A DNA stretch of 64,000 nucleotides from Streptomyces maremycinicus (GCF_001184025.1 NZ_BBYG01000009.1:372001-436000); one strand, 5' to 3'. Shown: positions 17,671 through 27,943, counted from the stretch's first letter. A program made the numbers and translations. The notes: a model not told the origin generated them from the sequence alone.

Positions 17671-18063
17671 TCAGCAGTCCCGGAATTCCGGGGACTGGTT
17701 CAGCACCTGGCTGCGGACCGAGGTGAAGCGGGCGAGCTTCTCGTCGACAGCCGGTTCCAACGGGAACACCGCCACCCGGTGGCAGTTCTGGAAGGCCAGC
17801 CGCACACCGAAATGCCGCTGAAGCGCGCCGCGTATGGCGTCACTCGCGAGCGCGCGCAGCAACTGCCCGCGTGCCTGCTCGTCCGGCGGGGGCGTCTGGT
17901 TGTCGGCGAAGTCTCCGCCGTCCACCTTCAGCTGGGCCACCAGGGAGCTGACCATCTCCCATGCGTAAGGCAGGGAGGTCCGGACGCAGTCGACGAATTC
18001 TGCTTCGTCGACCTCGCCTCGCTCGGCCTGTTCGAGTAGGGCCGGTGAGACGTCGAGCGACAT
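17671..18063 (-). CDS. SCO5389-like conserved protein, function unknown
   Basis: This 130-residue soluble protein begins MSLDVSPALLEQAERGEVDEAEFVDCVRTSLPYAW and ends in FTSVRSQVLNQSPEFRDC. I recognise it as a Streptomyces-wide family (SCO5389-like) found beside nucS. It is predicted all-alpha at the N-terminus with mixed structure after residue 80. No catalytic motif is visible. GAGGAG lies 6-7 bp before the ATG, which decides the start over longer in-frame options. It is divergent from nucS across 311 bp. Confidence 0.8.
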   Translation of the reverse strand: MSLDVSPALLEQAERGEVDEAEFVDCVRTSLPYAWEMVSSLVAQLKVDGGDFADNQTPPPDEQARGQLLRALASDAIRGALQRHFGVRLAFQNCHRVAVFPLEPAVDEKLARFTSVRSQVLNQSPEFRDC

Positions 18064-18374
18064 GGGTACTCCTCTCGCACCCCCGGAACAACAGGGGTTG
18101 CCGGACAGGGAAAGGGAGTTCGCATGCCGAAACACCGCACACGCTGAGTACACGCATCGCGACCTCCCGTTCACTACGGTAGGCAACGGACCGTGACCGC
18201 ACCAGGAGAATGGGCACATAGAGAACCTCAAGTAGGCACACAATCGGCCACTGTCGAATGATCGTTTTCCTGGTCGAAAGGGGCGGGTCCCAAGGGGCTC
18301 ACGGTGGAGCCCCGCGCCGGTGGGCAGACGGGCGAATCGCGTCCGCGGCGGGGCGTCGGATAGCGTTGCCGACC
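18064..18374. other. divergent intergenic region upstream of nucS
   Basis: This 311-bp region lies between the divergent SCO5389-like gene and nucS. A longer in-frame start for nucS (18258) exists within it but is unsupported. It presumably holds both promoters; I can see no RNA gene or clear operator. Confidence 0.5.
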
Positions 18375-19046
18375 ATGCGTCTCGTCATCGCCCGGTGCTC
18401 CGTGGACTACGCCGGCCGGCTCACCGCCCACCTGCCCTCCGCCCCCCGTCTCATCCTGGTGAAGGCGGACGGCAGCGTCTCGATCCACGCGGACGACCGG
18501 GCCTACAAGCCCCTCAACTGGATGTCGCCGCCCTGCACGCTGAAGGAGGGCACAGGCGACGAGGAAGGCGTCTGGACCGTCGTCAACAAGGGCGGAGAGA
18601 AGCTCATCATCACGATGGAGGAGATCCTCCACGACTCGTCGCACGAACTCGGCGTCGATCCCGGCCTGATCAAGGACGGTGTGGAGGCGCACCTCCAGGA
18701 ACTTCTCGCCGACCGCATCGAGACCCTCGGCGAGGGGTACACCCTCATCCGGCGCGAGTACATGACCGCCATCGGGCCGGTCGACATCCTGTGCCGGGAC
18801 GCGGAGGGGCAGACCGTCGCGGTGGAGATCAAGCGGCGCGGCGAGATCGACGGTGTCGAGCAACTCACGCGCTACCTCGAGCTGTTGAACCGCGACCCGC
18901 ACCTCGCCCCGGTGCGCGGCGTCTTCGCGGCCCAGGAGATCAAGCCGCAGGCCCGCGTGCTCGCCACGGACCGCGGCATCGGCTGCACGGTCCTGGACTA
19001 CAACGCGATGCGGGGCATCGAGGACGACAAGCTGCGGCTGTTCTGA
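18375..19046 (+). CDS. nucS: endonuclease NucS (mismatch-specific)
   Basis: This 223-residue enzyme is the actinobacterial non-canonical mismatch-repair nuclease, which cuts both strands at G-T, G-G and T-T mismatches. The N-terminal half is the DNA-binding/dimerisation domain. The C-terminal PD-(D/E)xK domain shows Asp137 (GPVDILC), Glu151 and Lys153 (AVEIKRRG). The C-terminal IEDDKLRLF peptide is the sliding-clamp (beta) contact known for the family. Length equals that of characterised Streptomyces/mycobacterial proteins. The ATG at 18375 is preferred over an upstream frame extension because it gives the conserved [12 protein letters not shown] start. Confidence 0.95.
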   Translation: MRLVIARCSVDYAGRLTAHLPSAPRLILVKADGSVSIHADDRAYKPLNWMSPPCTLKEGTGDEEGVWTVVNKGGEKLIITMEEILHDSSHELGVDPGLIKDGVEAHLQELLADRIETLGEGYTLIRREYMTAIGPVDILCRDAEGQTVAVEIKRRGEIDGVEQLTRYLELLNRDPHLAPVRGVFAAQEIKPQARVLATDRGIGCTVLDYNAMRGIEDDKLRLF

Positions 19047-19065
19047 CCCTGTCACCCGTACGGCG

Positions 19066-19105
19066 CGAAAGGGCCGGGTTCCCCGAGGGGAAACCGGCCC
19101 TTTCG
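19066..19105. terminator. bidirectional terminator after nucS
   Basis: A 17-bp stem with a single G-T mismatch (CGAAAGGGCCGG...CCGGCCCTTTCG) lies between the convergent nucS and membrane-ATPase genes, 14 bp from the latter's stop. Confidence 0.8.
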
Positions 19106-19118
19106 TTCGCCCGAAGGC

Positions 19119-21674
19119 TCAGATCACCTGGTCCGGCGAGGCCGGGCCGACCGTACCGGCGCTCTGGGACGAGCTGACCGAGCCGGCCGGGCTGGAGGAC
19201 ATCGAGCTGCCGGCCGAGGTCGAGGTGGTGTCCGACGGGGACGGTCCGGCCGTCTCGGACGCGGACGGAGACGGCGAGGAAGAGCCGCCCGTACCACCGC
19301 TGGACGAGCCGGACGGCGACGGCGATCCCGACCCGGTGCCGGAACTCGTGCTGGCGGACGGCTTGGGTGTCGGCTTGGGTGAGGAGCCACCGTTCCCCGA
19401 CCCGTGGGAACTGCTCGCCTCCGAGGACGGCTCCGCCTCCCCCGTGGGGCTCGGGTCGTCTGAGGTGCCCATCGTTCCGTCCGGGCCCGGGTCCGTCGGC
19501 CTGCTGGTCGCCTCACCCGTGTCGGCCGAACCGCTGTCGTCGGCCGGGGCGTCCGCGTCCTGTCCGCCGTCGTCCAGGCCGGTGCTGGCGGACGGGTTGA
19601 CGCCGACCCGGTCGGAGGGGTCGTTGGCGTCGTTGTTGGAGGTGGCGCCGAGGGTCACGACCGTGCCGAGGACGGCGACGAGCAGCGCACCCGCGCCGGC
19701 CGCGACCAGGTTGCGCTTGGCCAGTGCCTTCAGACCGCCCCGATTGTGCCGGGCCGGCGGACCGGCGGGCCCACGGCGGGCGACGACGGTCTCGGCCTCC
19801 GGCGGGTAGGTCGGGAGCACCGCCTGGACACCGCGCGGCGGGGACGCCGACTCCTCGTGGCGGGCGTCGGGCACCTCGTCGCCCGCCATCGCCGCGGCGA
19901 GGAGGGGCAGGTCCCCGGAGCGGTCGGAGACCAGGGCGAGGGCGCGGCGGCCGGCGACGGTCCCGCGCTTGTCGGCGATCGCCCCGCGCAGCGCGAGGGA
20001 GGCCTCCAGCTCGGAGCGGGCCCGGTCGACGTCGCCGCCGCAGAGCGCGAGGACGCCCATCTCGTGGTGGAAGTAGGCGCGGTCGGCGGACTCCCCGGCG
20101 AGCCGGGCGGCCTCGGCGCCCTCGTGCAGGGCGCTCTCCCAGGCGCTCCAGTGCAGGCCGGCGGCGAAGGCGGGGGCGGCGGTGCGGGCGAGCCGGACGG
20201 CGGTGGACTCCTCGTCCTCGCCGGTCGGGGTCGTGGTGGGGACGATCACGGCGAGCGCCGCGAGGACGGCGTCGGCCTCCGCGCATACCCGCTCGGGGGT
20301 GACCGAGGGGTGTCCGGCCCACCAGGCGTAGTGCCGGGCGGCGGTCCGGGCGCGGGACTCGGCGTCGTCGGCGTATCCGGCGGCCTCGAGCTGGTTCTGG
20401 ACACCGGCGGCGAGCCGGTAGCGGGTGCCGACCGGGGAGACGAGTCCGCAGGCGGCGAGTTCGCCGAGGGCCGCGTCGGCGTGGGTGTCGCCGACCAGGG
20501 CGGGCAGGTGGGCCTGGTGCGGGACCTCGCCGTCCAGAGCGACGGCGAAGCGCAGGGTGGCGCGGGCGGAGGCGCTGAGGCGGGCGGCGAGCAGCGGCGC
20601 GGGCGCGGCTGCCTCGCCGAGCGAGGGCAGGGGTATCTCCTCGGCCTCACCGGCTCCGGCGAGGCCGTCGACGGCCTCGGTGAACGGGCGCGCGTCCTCG
20701 AAGACGCCGAAGGCCTCGACCGCGTCGGCGCCGGCCCGCAGCTGGTCGCGCTGCGAGAGCAGGGCGCCGGCCTGGACGAAGCGGAGCGGCAGGCCCTCGG
20801 ACTCGAACCACAGGTCGCCGGCCCAGTTGGCCTCCTCCTCGGTGAGGACGCGGCCCACGGCGTGCTCGATCACCTCGACGCCGCCCGCGCGGTCCAGGCC
20901 GCTGAGGACGACCTCCTCGACGGCGGAGTCCGCGGAGGGCGGCGGAGTGTCCGGGGTGGCGCCGAGCAGGAAGGCGCACTCGGGCGTCGCGTCCAGGAGG
21001 GCGTCGAGGTCGGCGCCGCCGAGATCGAGGTCGTCCACCACGACGACCGCGCCGATCTCGCGGACCAGGGCACGCAGGTCGTCGCTGTCGGGGCGGTACC
21101 GGGGGGCGTCGTAGACGGCGTGGAAGAGGTCGTGCAGGAGGTCGGCGGAGGTGCGGCGGAAGCCGGTGAGGCGGACGACGCCGTCGGGGGCGAGGTCCTC
21201 ACAGTCCTCGGCGACGAGGTCGAGCAGGCTGGTGCGGCCGGAGCCGGCCGGGCCGGTGAGGCGGACGGAGCGGCCGCGGGCCAGCAGGCGGACGAGTTGT
21301 TCGCGTTCGTCCTGGCGGCCCTGGAGCGGCTGGGCGGGCCGGGCGGTTCCGGCGGGGGCAGGCGGCCGGGCGGCGCGCTCGGCCTCGGCACGCTGCTCCT
21401 CGGTGCGCTTGACGGGGCGCTCCGGTATCTCTGCCCCGCTCTCGGCCGCGCTCGGGAGGGAGGGGCCCCCGGGCGGGCGGAGTTCTATCTCGCTGCCGTC
21501 GACCGGGTTGACGGTGAGCAGGTGTTCGCCCGCGACGAGTCGCACGGTGCGGGCGAGGGCCGGCGTGTGCTGGCCGAAGTCGGGTGTGAGGGGGTCCCTG
21601 GACGGGCGCGGGCGCGGCGTGCCGCCGTCGTCGTCCTGGCCGTACTCCTCGGGTCCCCGGGTGTTCGGGTCCAT
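19119..21674 (-). CDS. membrane-anchored STAND/AAA-like ATPase with Ser-rich extracellular tail
   Basis: This ~851-residue protein has a cytoplasmic N-terminal part with a disordered head (1-115) and a nucleotide-binding core: Walker A-like GPAGSGRTSLL at 141-151, with Arg replacing the usual Lys, and Walker B-like VVVVDDLDLGG near 195. Helical, TPR-like segments follow (e.g. DRARSELEASLALRG). One transmembrane helix lies at ~656-677, then a 172-residue Ser/Thr/Gly/Pro tail predicted outside the cell. It resembles the streptomycete ATP-binding protein next to nucS; function unknown, possibly signalling or scaffolding. ATG at 21674 is chosen; a GTG at 21731 is possible. The STAS gene upstream is co-oriented. 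Confidence 0.75.
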   Translation of the reverse strand: MDPNTRGPEEYGQDDDGGTPRPRPSRDPLTPDFGQHTPALARTVRLVAGEHLLTVNPVDGSEIELRPPGGPSLPSAAESGAEIPERPVKRTEEQRAEAERAARPPAPAGTARPAQPLQGRQDEREQLVRLLARGRSVRLTGPAGSGRTSLLDLVAEDCEDLAPDGVVRLTGFRRTSADLLHDLFHAVYDAPRYRPDSDDLRALVREIGAVVVVDDLDLGGADLDALLDATPECAFLLGATPDTPPPSADSAVEEVVLSGLDRAGGVEVIEHAVGRVLTEEEANWAGDLWFESEGLPLRFVQAGALLSQRDQLRAGADAVEAFGVFEDARPFTEAVDGLAGAGEAEEIPLPSLGEAAAPAPLLAARLSASARATLRFAVALDGEVPHQAHLPALVGDTHADAALGELAACGLVSPVGTRYRLAAGVQNQLEAAGYADDAESRARTAARHYAWWAGHPSVTPERVCAEADAVLAALAVIVPTTTPTGEDEESTAVRLARTAAPAFAAGLHWSAWESALHEGAEAARLAGESADRAYFHHEMGVLALCGGDVDRARSELEASLALRGAIADKRGTVAGRRALALVSDRSGDLPLLAAAMAGDEVPDARHEESASPPRGVQAVLPTYPPEAETVVARRGPAGPPARHNRGGLKALAKRNLVAAGAGALLVAVLGTVVTLGATSNNDANDPSDRVGVNPSASTGLDDGGQDADAPADDSGSADTGEATSRPTDPGPDGTMGTSDDPSPTGEAEPSSEASSSHGSGNGGSSPKPTPKPSASTSSGTGSGSPSPSGSSSGGTGGSSSPSPSASETAGPSPSDTTSTSAGSSMSSSPAGSVSSSQSAGTVGPASPDQVI

Positions 21675-21911
21675 AGGCTCAAGCCCCCCAAAAGCGTCGT
21701 GTGGCGGTAGCCCCTCCCGGCCTTGCTGCACACTGCGCTGTCGCTTCTGGTCCGGTGCCCGCTCGAGGGCTGAGCGCGGCGGGCAGACGAACCGTAAACC
21801 TTCGCACAGTATCTACGACAGCCCGGGGTGCCGGGCCGCCCGAAGCGTCACAGTCTCGTGAGGATTGCGCCCGTCGCACGTTTTCCGCCGCAGGCCACGC
21901 CGCCTCGGGGA

Positions 21912-22235
21912 TCAGACCCGGGGCAGGGACTCCACTCCGATACCGCCCTCGATGGCGAGGATCCGGTGCAGTCGGGTGGCCACCAGCAGGCGTTGCATCT
22001 GCGGAGGCACCCCGCGCAGCACCAGGCGTCGGCCGCACCGGCCGGCCCGTCGGTGGACGCCCATGATGACGCCGAGTCCGGTGGCGTCCCAGGAGTCCAG
22101 CTCCGACAGGTCGAGCACCAGGTCGCCGACTCCGTCGTCCACGGCCGTGTGCAGGGCCGTACGGGCGTCCGCCGCGCTGCGGACGTCGAGGCGGCCCCCG
22201 ACGACCAGCTCGACGTGGTCGCCCCTGATGTGCAT
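21912..22235 (-). CDS. STAS-domain anti-sigma factor antagonist-like protein
   Basis: This 107-residue single STAS domain has the canonical fold elements (VELVVGGRLDVRSAADART, DLVLDLSELDSWDATGLGVIM, RRLVLRGVPP). SpoIIAA/RsbV/BldG proteins bind anti-sigma kinases and are switched by phosphorylation of the Ser just after Asp in a D-S-(S/T)-G motif. Here the motif is D50-A51-T52-G53, so the standard phosphoacceptor is missing. The protein may act constitutively or be phosphorylated on Thr52. It lies 237 bp upstream of the membrane ATPase gene, on the same strand. Confidence 0.9.
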   Translation of the reverse strand: MHIRGDHVELVVGGRLDVRSAADARTALHTAVDDGVGDLVLDLSELDSWDATGLGVIMGVHRRAGRCGRRLVLRGVPPQMQRLLVATRLHRILAIEGGIGVESLPRV

Positions 22236-22660
22236 AGCGCTCCCCTAAGCGTGCGTCTCGTGCTCCGCGGTGGTGGTGTCCGGTGTTGCATCCTCTGACT
22301 GCGAGAAGCGGTCGAAGGTTGCCGTCTGTGAGCGAACCGATACCGAATTCACTCGCAGGGGTGAGGCCCATGGGGCCTGTGCGGTTTCGGTGCTTGGAGA
22401 AGCCCTGCCCGCTCAGGCGTCCGATGTCACCGGCGTCAACCATCCGGCGCAGCCGCTCCGCATGCCTCTCGCCGGGAGATTAGCGGGCGTGAGGCGCTGT
22501 GTGACCGGTTAGTAACGCGGCTCACGTCTCAGGCCGTGAGACGCCGGTCACGTCGTCAAATACTGTCCGATTCACGCCGATTGGGCCGGGACTGACCAGG
22601 CACCGGCAGCAGTGACGAAGCGAACGGAACGGATGCTCCGGGAGCGTCTAGATTGGCGTC
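22236..22660. other. intergenic region with nested inverted repeats
   Basis: These 425 bp separate the divergent STAS and cobalamin adenosyltransferase genes. They contain nested inverted repeats: outer arms GTGACCGG (22501-22508) and CCGGTCAC (22544-22551), enclosing CGTCTCA/TGAGACG (22525-22531 and 22537-22543). I looked for cobalamin-riboswitch core motifs and did not find them. Promoters for both genes are presumed here. Confidence 0.5.
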
Positions 22661-23233
22661 ATGGTCAATCTGACGCGCATCTACACGAGGACCGGCGACC
22701 AGGGCACCACCGCTCTCGGCGACATGAGCCGGGTCGCCAAGACCGACCTGCGGATCGCCGCCTACGCCGACGTCAACGAGGCGAACGCGGCGCTCGGCAC
22801 GGCGCTCGCGCTCGGCGGGCTGGACGAGGAGCTCGTCGGGGTGCTCACCCGGGTCCAGAACGACCTGTTCGACGTGGGCGCGGACCTGTCGACGCCGGTG
22901 GTGGAGAACCCCGAGTTCCCGCCCCTGCGGGTCGAGCAGTTCTACGTCGACCGCCTGGAGGCGGACTGCGACCGGTTCAACGAGCGGCTGGAGAAGCTGC
23001 GGTCGTTCATCCTGCCCGGTGGCACCCCGGGGGCGGCCCTGCTCCACCAGGCCTGCACGGTCGTGCGGCGGGCCGAGCGCTCCACCTGGGCGGCGCTGGA
23101 GGCGCACGGTGAGCGGATGAACCCGCTCACCGCGACCTACCTCAACCGGCTCTCGGATCTGCTGTTCATCCTGGCCCGCACCGCCAACAAGGCGGTCGGC
23201 GACGTGCTCTGGGTGCCGGGCGGGGAGCGCTAG
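22661..23233 (+). CDS. PduO-type ATP:cob(I)alamin adenosyltransferase
   Basis: This 190-residue trimeric enzyme makes adenosylcobalamin from ATP and cob(I)alamin. Signature motifs are YTRTGDQGTTALGDMSRVAK at the N-terminus (ATP-binding loop), FILPGGTPGAALLHQACTVVRRAER in the middle and RLSDLLFILARTAN near the C-terminus. Length is typical. Its product is the cofactor of methylmalonyl-CoA mutase, whose chaperone MeaB and partner epimerase are encoded ~17 kb away. The ATG at 22661 gives the usual MVNLTRIYTRTGD start. Its stop codon overlaps that of the convergent membrane-protein gene (shared CTAG). Confidence 0.93.
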   Translation: MVNLTRIYTRTGDQGTTALGDMSRVAKTDLRIAAYADVNEANAALGTALALGGLDEELVGVLTRVQNDLFDVGADLSTPVVENPEFPPLRVEQFYVDRLEADCDRFNERLEKLRSFILPGGTPGAALLHQACTVVRRAERSTWAALEAHGERMNPLTATYLNRLSDLLFILARTANKAVGDVLWVPGGER

Positions 23234-23883
23234 CGCATCTTGGCCGGTTCCCGCTCCGGTCCGCCGTTCGTTCCGTCGTCCGGTCCGCCTTGGGTCCCGC
23301 CGTCCGGGCGCCCGTTCGGGTCGGTCGTCGGTTCCGTCCTCGGTCCGGTCTTCGGCTCCGCCTTCGGGAACAGGGTGTAGCTCCCCGCGATGACGAGGTT
23401 GATCCCGATCACCCACAGCATCCGCAGCTGCCACGCCCGCAGCGAGTCGGTCTCGCCGTCCGCGCCCACGTACCAGGCGGCCGCCTGGAGCAGCGCGGCG
23501 GCGACCAGCGCGGCGACGGTCCAGCGGCCCGCGACCTTCCATTCGTGGAGCGCGCGGGCCCTGCCGTACTTCGGTGGCCGCACGGGCGGCGGGCCGCCGG
23601 CCCAGCGGTGGGCGACCCTGGCGTCCACCCACGTGATGGTGGAGTGCCCGAGGCCCACGGTGAAGCCGATGTAGACGGCGGCGAGGCCGTGCCGCCAGTC
23701 CGGCTCCGCGCCGTTCCGCAGGTCGATCGCGGTCACCGCGAACAGCACGACCTCCAGCAGCGGCTCGCACAGCAGCAGGGCCAGCCCCAGACGCGGCATC
23801 CGGAACACGTACCGGAAGGCCAGCCCGGCGGCCAGCAGCACCCAGAAGGCCGCCTCGCAGGCGATGATCAGTGCGACGATCAC
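23230..23883 (-). CDS. membrane protein, function unknown
   Basis: This 217-residue protein has about five hydrophobic helices (residues 2-25, 30-50, 65-85, 125-145, 155-175) and a hydrophilic Pro/Gly/Glu-rich C-terminal tail of ~45 residues. I do not recognise a named family; it is conserved beside the adenosyltransferase and chitinase regulators in streptomycetes as far as I recall. The GTG at 23883 is preferred because GAGGAG lies 6 bp upstream. The frame upstream of that point is not supported as coding. It is divergent from chiS (153-bp gap). Confidence 0.75.
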   Translation of the reverse strand: MIVALIIACEAAFWVLLAAGLAFRYVFRMPRLGLALLLCEPLLEVVLFAVTAIDLRNGAEPDWRHGLAAVYIGFTVGLGHSTITWVDARVAHRWAGGPPPVRPPKYGRARALHEWKVAGRWTVAALVAAALLQAAAWYVGADGETDSLRAWQLRMLWVIGINLVIAGSYTLFPKAEPKTGPRTEPTTDPNGRPDGGTQGGPDDGTNGGPEREPAKMR

Positions 23884-24036
23884 GGTTCGCTCCTCTCGCT
23901 CACCCTCCCAGGCTGCCGGGCGGGAGCACGCGTCTCGTCGTCGGCGGTGACGAACTCGCGGTACATCGAAAGATGCAGTCGGGGACCGTCCCCGGGGAGC
24001 AGGCGGGCCGCCCGCGGGGCGTGTTGGATGGAGGAC

Positions 24037-25221
24037 ATGGCCGTCCGAGAACCGCGCCGCCCGCGCCGCCCGCACCGCTTCGACGTGTACATCGCGGTCG
24101 GTGGGCTGCTCGGCGGTCTGCTGCTGGTCGCCATCGGTCTGGGCACCCGGCCGTCCGACGATCCGATCGTGCTCCTCGACGGCACCTGGCCGGTCCTGGT
24201 GCCGCTCGGCGTGCTGGCCGGCTGCGAGGTGCTGCGCCGGACCGCGCCCCGCACGGCCCTGCTGACCGGCACGGCCGCGATCGTCTCGGACACCCTGACC
24301 CAGGGCAACCTGTTCACGGTCCTGATGTACACCGACGTGATCTACGCGGCCGTCCTGTACGGCCCGCTCGCGTCGGCCCGCCGGATCCAGTGGATCACCG
24401 GACTGCTGACGGTGGCCGGGGCGCTGGTGCCGTTCGTGGTGTGGCGGGAGCCGGAGGCCCTGCTGATCGGGGTGGTGGTCGGCATCGTGGCCTACGCGCC
24501 CGCCGCCACCGGCTGGATCGTGCGCGACCACCGCGACGCCGCCGAGGCGGCCCGGCTGCGGGCCGAACAGACGGCGCTGCTGGCGGAGATGGACCGGGTC
24601 CAGGCCGTGACGGCCGAACGCGCCCGGATGGCGCGGGAGTTGCACGACATGGTCGCCAACCACCTGTCGGCGATCGCCATCCACTCGACGGCGGCGCTGT
24701 CGATCGACGAGCCGGACACCTCCCGGCAGGCGCTGACCGTGATCCGCGAGAACAGCGTCGAGGGGCTGGCGGAGATGCGGCGGCTGATCGGCATCCTGCG
24801 CGACGGCAGCGGGGACCGCGAGCCGGCCGCGGCCCCCACCCTCGACGGGCTGGAGGCTCTCGTCGACGGTGCCCGCGCCAATGGTCTCGACGTCCGCCTC
24901 CGCTCCGAGCACGGCGAGGTCGCGGCGCCCGTCGAACTCGCCGCCTACCGGATCGTCCAGGAGTCGCTGACCAACGCGCTGAAGCACGCGTGCCCGGGCC
25001 GGGTCACGGTCGCGCTCGTCCAGCGCGACGGGGTGCTCGACGTACGGGTGAAAAGTCCGTACAGCCGTCGGGACGGCCCGCGCGCCCCCGGTTCCGGCGC
25101 CGGGCTGGTCGGGATGCGGGAGCGCGCGGCGCTGCTGGGCGGCACGTTCGACGCCGGGCCCGAGGAATGCTGCTGGACGGTGCGCGCCACTTTTCCCCTC
25201 GTCGAAGGAGAGCCCGTATGA
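24037..25221 (+). CDS. chiS: sensor histidine kinase ChiS
   Basis: This 394-residue NarL-type sensor kinase has ~5 membrane helices in residues 15-160, a HisKA_3 dimerisation domain with phosphoacceptor His203 (RELHDMVANHL), and a C-terminal HATPase domain (RIVQESLTNALKHA; GAGLVGMRERAALLGG). It autophosphorylates and passes phosphate to the overlapping response regulator. By position directly upstream of the chitinase gene it corresponds to the ChiS described for S. coelicolor chiC regulation; the signal is probably a chitin-related sugar (established for the family, not visible here). GGAGG precedes the ATG at 24037; longer in-frame starts are rejected. Confidence 0.85.
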   Translation: MAVREPRRPRRPHRFDVYIAVGGLLGGLLLVAIGLGTRPSDDPIVLLDGTWPVLVPLGVLAGCEVLRRTAPRTALLTGTAAIVSDTLTQGNLFTVLMYTDVIYAAVLYGPLASARRIQWITGLLTVAGALVPFVVWREPEALLIGVVVGIVAYAPAATGWIVRDHRDAAEAARLRAEQTALLAEMDRVQAVTAERARMARELHDMVANHLSAIAIHSTAALSIDEPDTSRQALTVIRENSVEGLAEMRRLIGILRDGSGDREPAAAPTLDGLEALVDGARANGLDVRLRSEHGEVAAPVELAAYRIVQESLTNALKHACPGRVTVALVQRDGVLDVRVKSPYSRRDGPRAPGSGAGLVGMRERAALLGGTFDAGPEECCWTVRATFPLVEGEPV

Positions 25222-25898
25222 GCTCCGCCGTCCGGGTCCTCGTCGCCGAGGACCAGTCCGCCGTGCGCGCCGGACTGGTCCTGATCCTGGGCAGTGCGCC
25301 CGACATCGAGGTGGTGGGCGAGGCGGCGGACGGCGAGCAGGCGGTGGCGCTGGCCCGGGAACTGCGGCCGGACGTGGTCCTGATGGATGTTCAGATGCCG
25401 CGGCTGGACGGGGTGTCGGCGACCCGGCGGGTGGTCGAGGAGGGTCTCGCCGACGTGCTGGTGCTGACCACCTTCGACCTCGACGAGTACGTGTTCGGGG
25501 CGCTGCGGGCGGGTGCCGCGGGGTTCCTGCTGAAGAACACGGAGGCGCGTGACCTGCTGGCGGCGATCCGTACGGTGGCCGCCGGGGAGGGGCTGATCGC
25601 TCCCGCTGTGACCCGTCGGCTGATCGCCGAGTTCGCCGCGGGTCCGGCGCGGTCCCCGAAGGCCGACCCCGCCGTCCTGGACACCCTGACCCGGCGCGAG
25701 CGCGAGGTGCTGGCCTGTCTGGGCGAGGGGATGTCCAACGCGGGTATCGCCGGGCGCCTCGACATGGCGGAGGCGACGGTGAAGACCCACGTCAGCCGTC
25801 TGCTGGGCAAGCTGGAGCTGCGCAGCCGGGTGCAAGCCGCGGTGCTGGCGCAGGAGTTGGGGATCCGGACGAGAACCGAAGGGGCTCCGGAGGTTTAG
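25218..25898 (+). CDS. chiR: LuxR-family response regulator ChiR
   Basis: This 226-residue regulator has a receiver domain with phosphoacceptor Asp57 (VVLMDVQMPRLDG), Lys in FLLKNTEARDLL, and a LuxR/GerE helix-turn-helix at ~155-215 (LTRREREVLACLGEGMSNAGIA, VKTHVSRLLGKL). The ATG overlaps the kinase stop (ATGA), so the two are translationally coupled. It presumably activates the adjacent chitinase gene, whose promoter repeats begin 11 bp after its stop. Confidence 0.87.
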   Translation: MSSAVRVLVAEDQSAVRAGLVLILGSAPDIEVVGEAADGEQAVALARELRPDVVLMDVQMPRLDGVSATRRVVEEGLADVLVLTTFDLDEYVFGALRAGAAGFLLKNTEARDLLAAIRTVAAGEGLIAPAVTRRLIAEFAAGPARSPKADPAVLDTLTRREREVLACLGEGMSNAGIAGRLDMAEATVKTHVSRLLGKLELRSRVQAAVLAQELGIRTRTEGAPEV

Positions 25899-25908
25899 TC
25901 CGCCGCAG

Positions 25909-25950
25909 TGGTCCAGACCTATTGACCTGTGGTCCAGACCTTTCTATTCT
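25909..25950 (+). promoter_or_regulatory. chiC promoter with paired 12-bp direct repeats (DasR-like sites)
   Basis: TGGTCCAGACCT occurs at 25909-25920 and again at 25930-25941, 21 bp apart. Between and after them lie TTGACC (25922-25927) and TATTCT (25945-25950) with exactly 17 bp between, a textbook vegetative promoter. Streptomyces chitinase promoters are known to carry such paired repeats, required for chitin induction and glucose repression. Each also resembles the DasR (dre) consensus, T-GGTCTAGACCA-type. Confidence 0.88.
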
Positions 25951-26011
25951 CGCGGCACCGTGGGCGTGAAGGCTCAGTCACGCCCCCCGACTCCCCCCGA
26001 GGAGGCGCAGG

Positions 26012-27835
<1,824 letters not shown>

Positions 27836-27852
27836 CGGTCGCAGGGAAGTTC

Positions 27853-27943
27853 GTGTGGTTGAGCCACACTGACGCTCCCCCGGACTTCGTCCGGGGGACC
27901 CCCACCCAGAGAGTGAATGTGGCTACGCCACATTCACTCTCTG
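27853..27943. terminator. three consecutive hairpins after chiC
   Basis: Stem-loops at 27853-27869 (6-bp stem), 27876-27898 (perfect 10-bp, TTC loop) and 27907-27943 (perfect 17-bp, TAC loop) lie between the convergent chiC and DUF2550 genes. The third covers the stop codon and last codons of the DUF2550 gene. Together they form a strong bidirectional terminator. Confidence 0.8.

Noticed and set aside
19746..21710. Long plus-strand frame opposite the membrane ATPase
   Set aside because: Shadow of a GC-rich gene; low-complexity Gly/Glu/Ala/Val content and no recognisable domain.
22236..22660. Cobalamin riboswitch upstream of the adenosyltransferase
   Set aside because: The expected B12-box core and paired elements were not found; only nested inverted repeats are seen.
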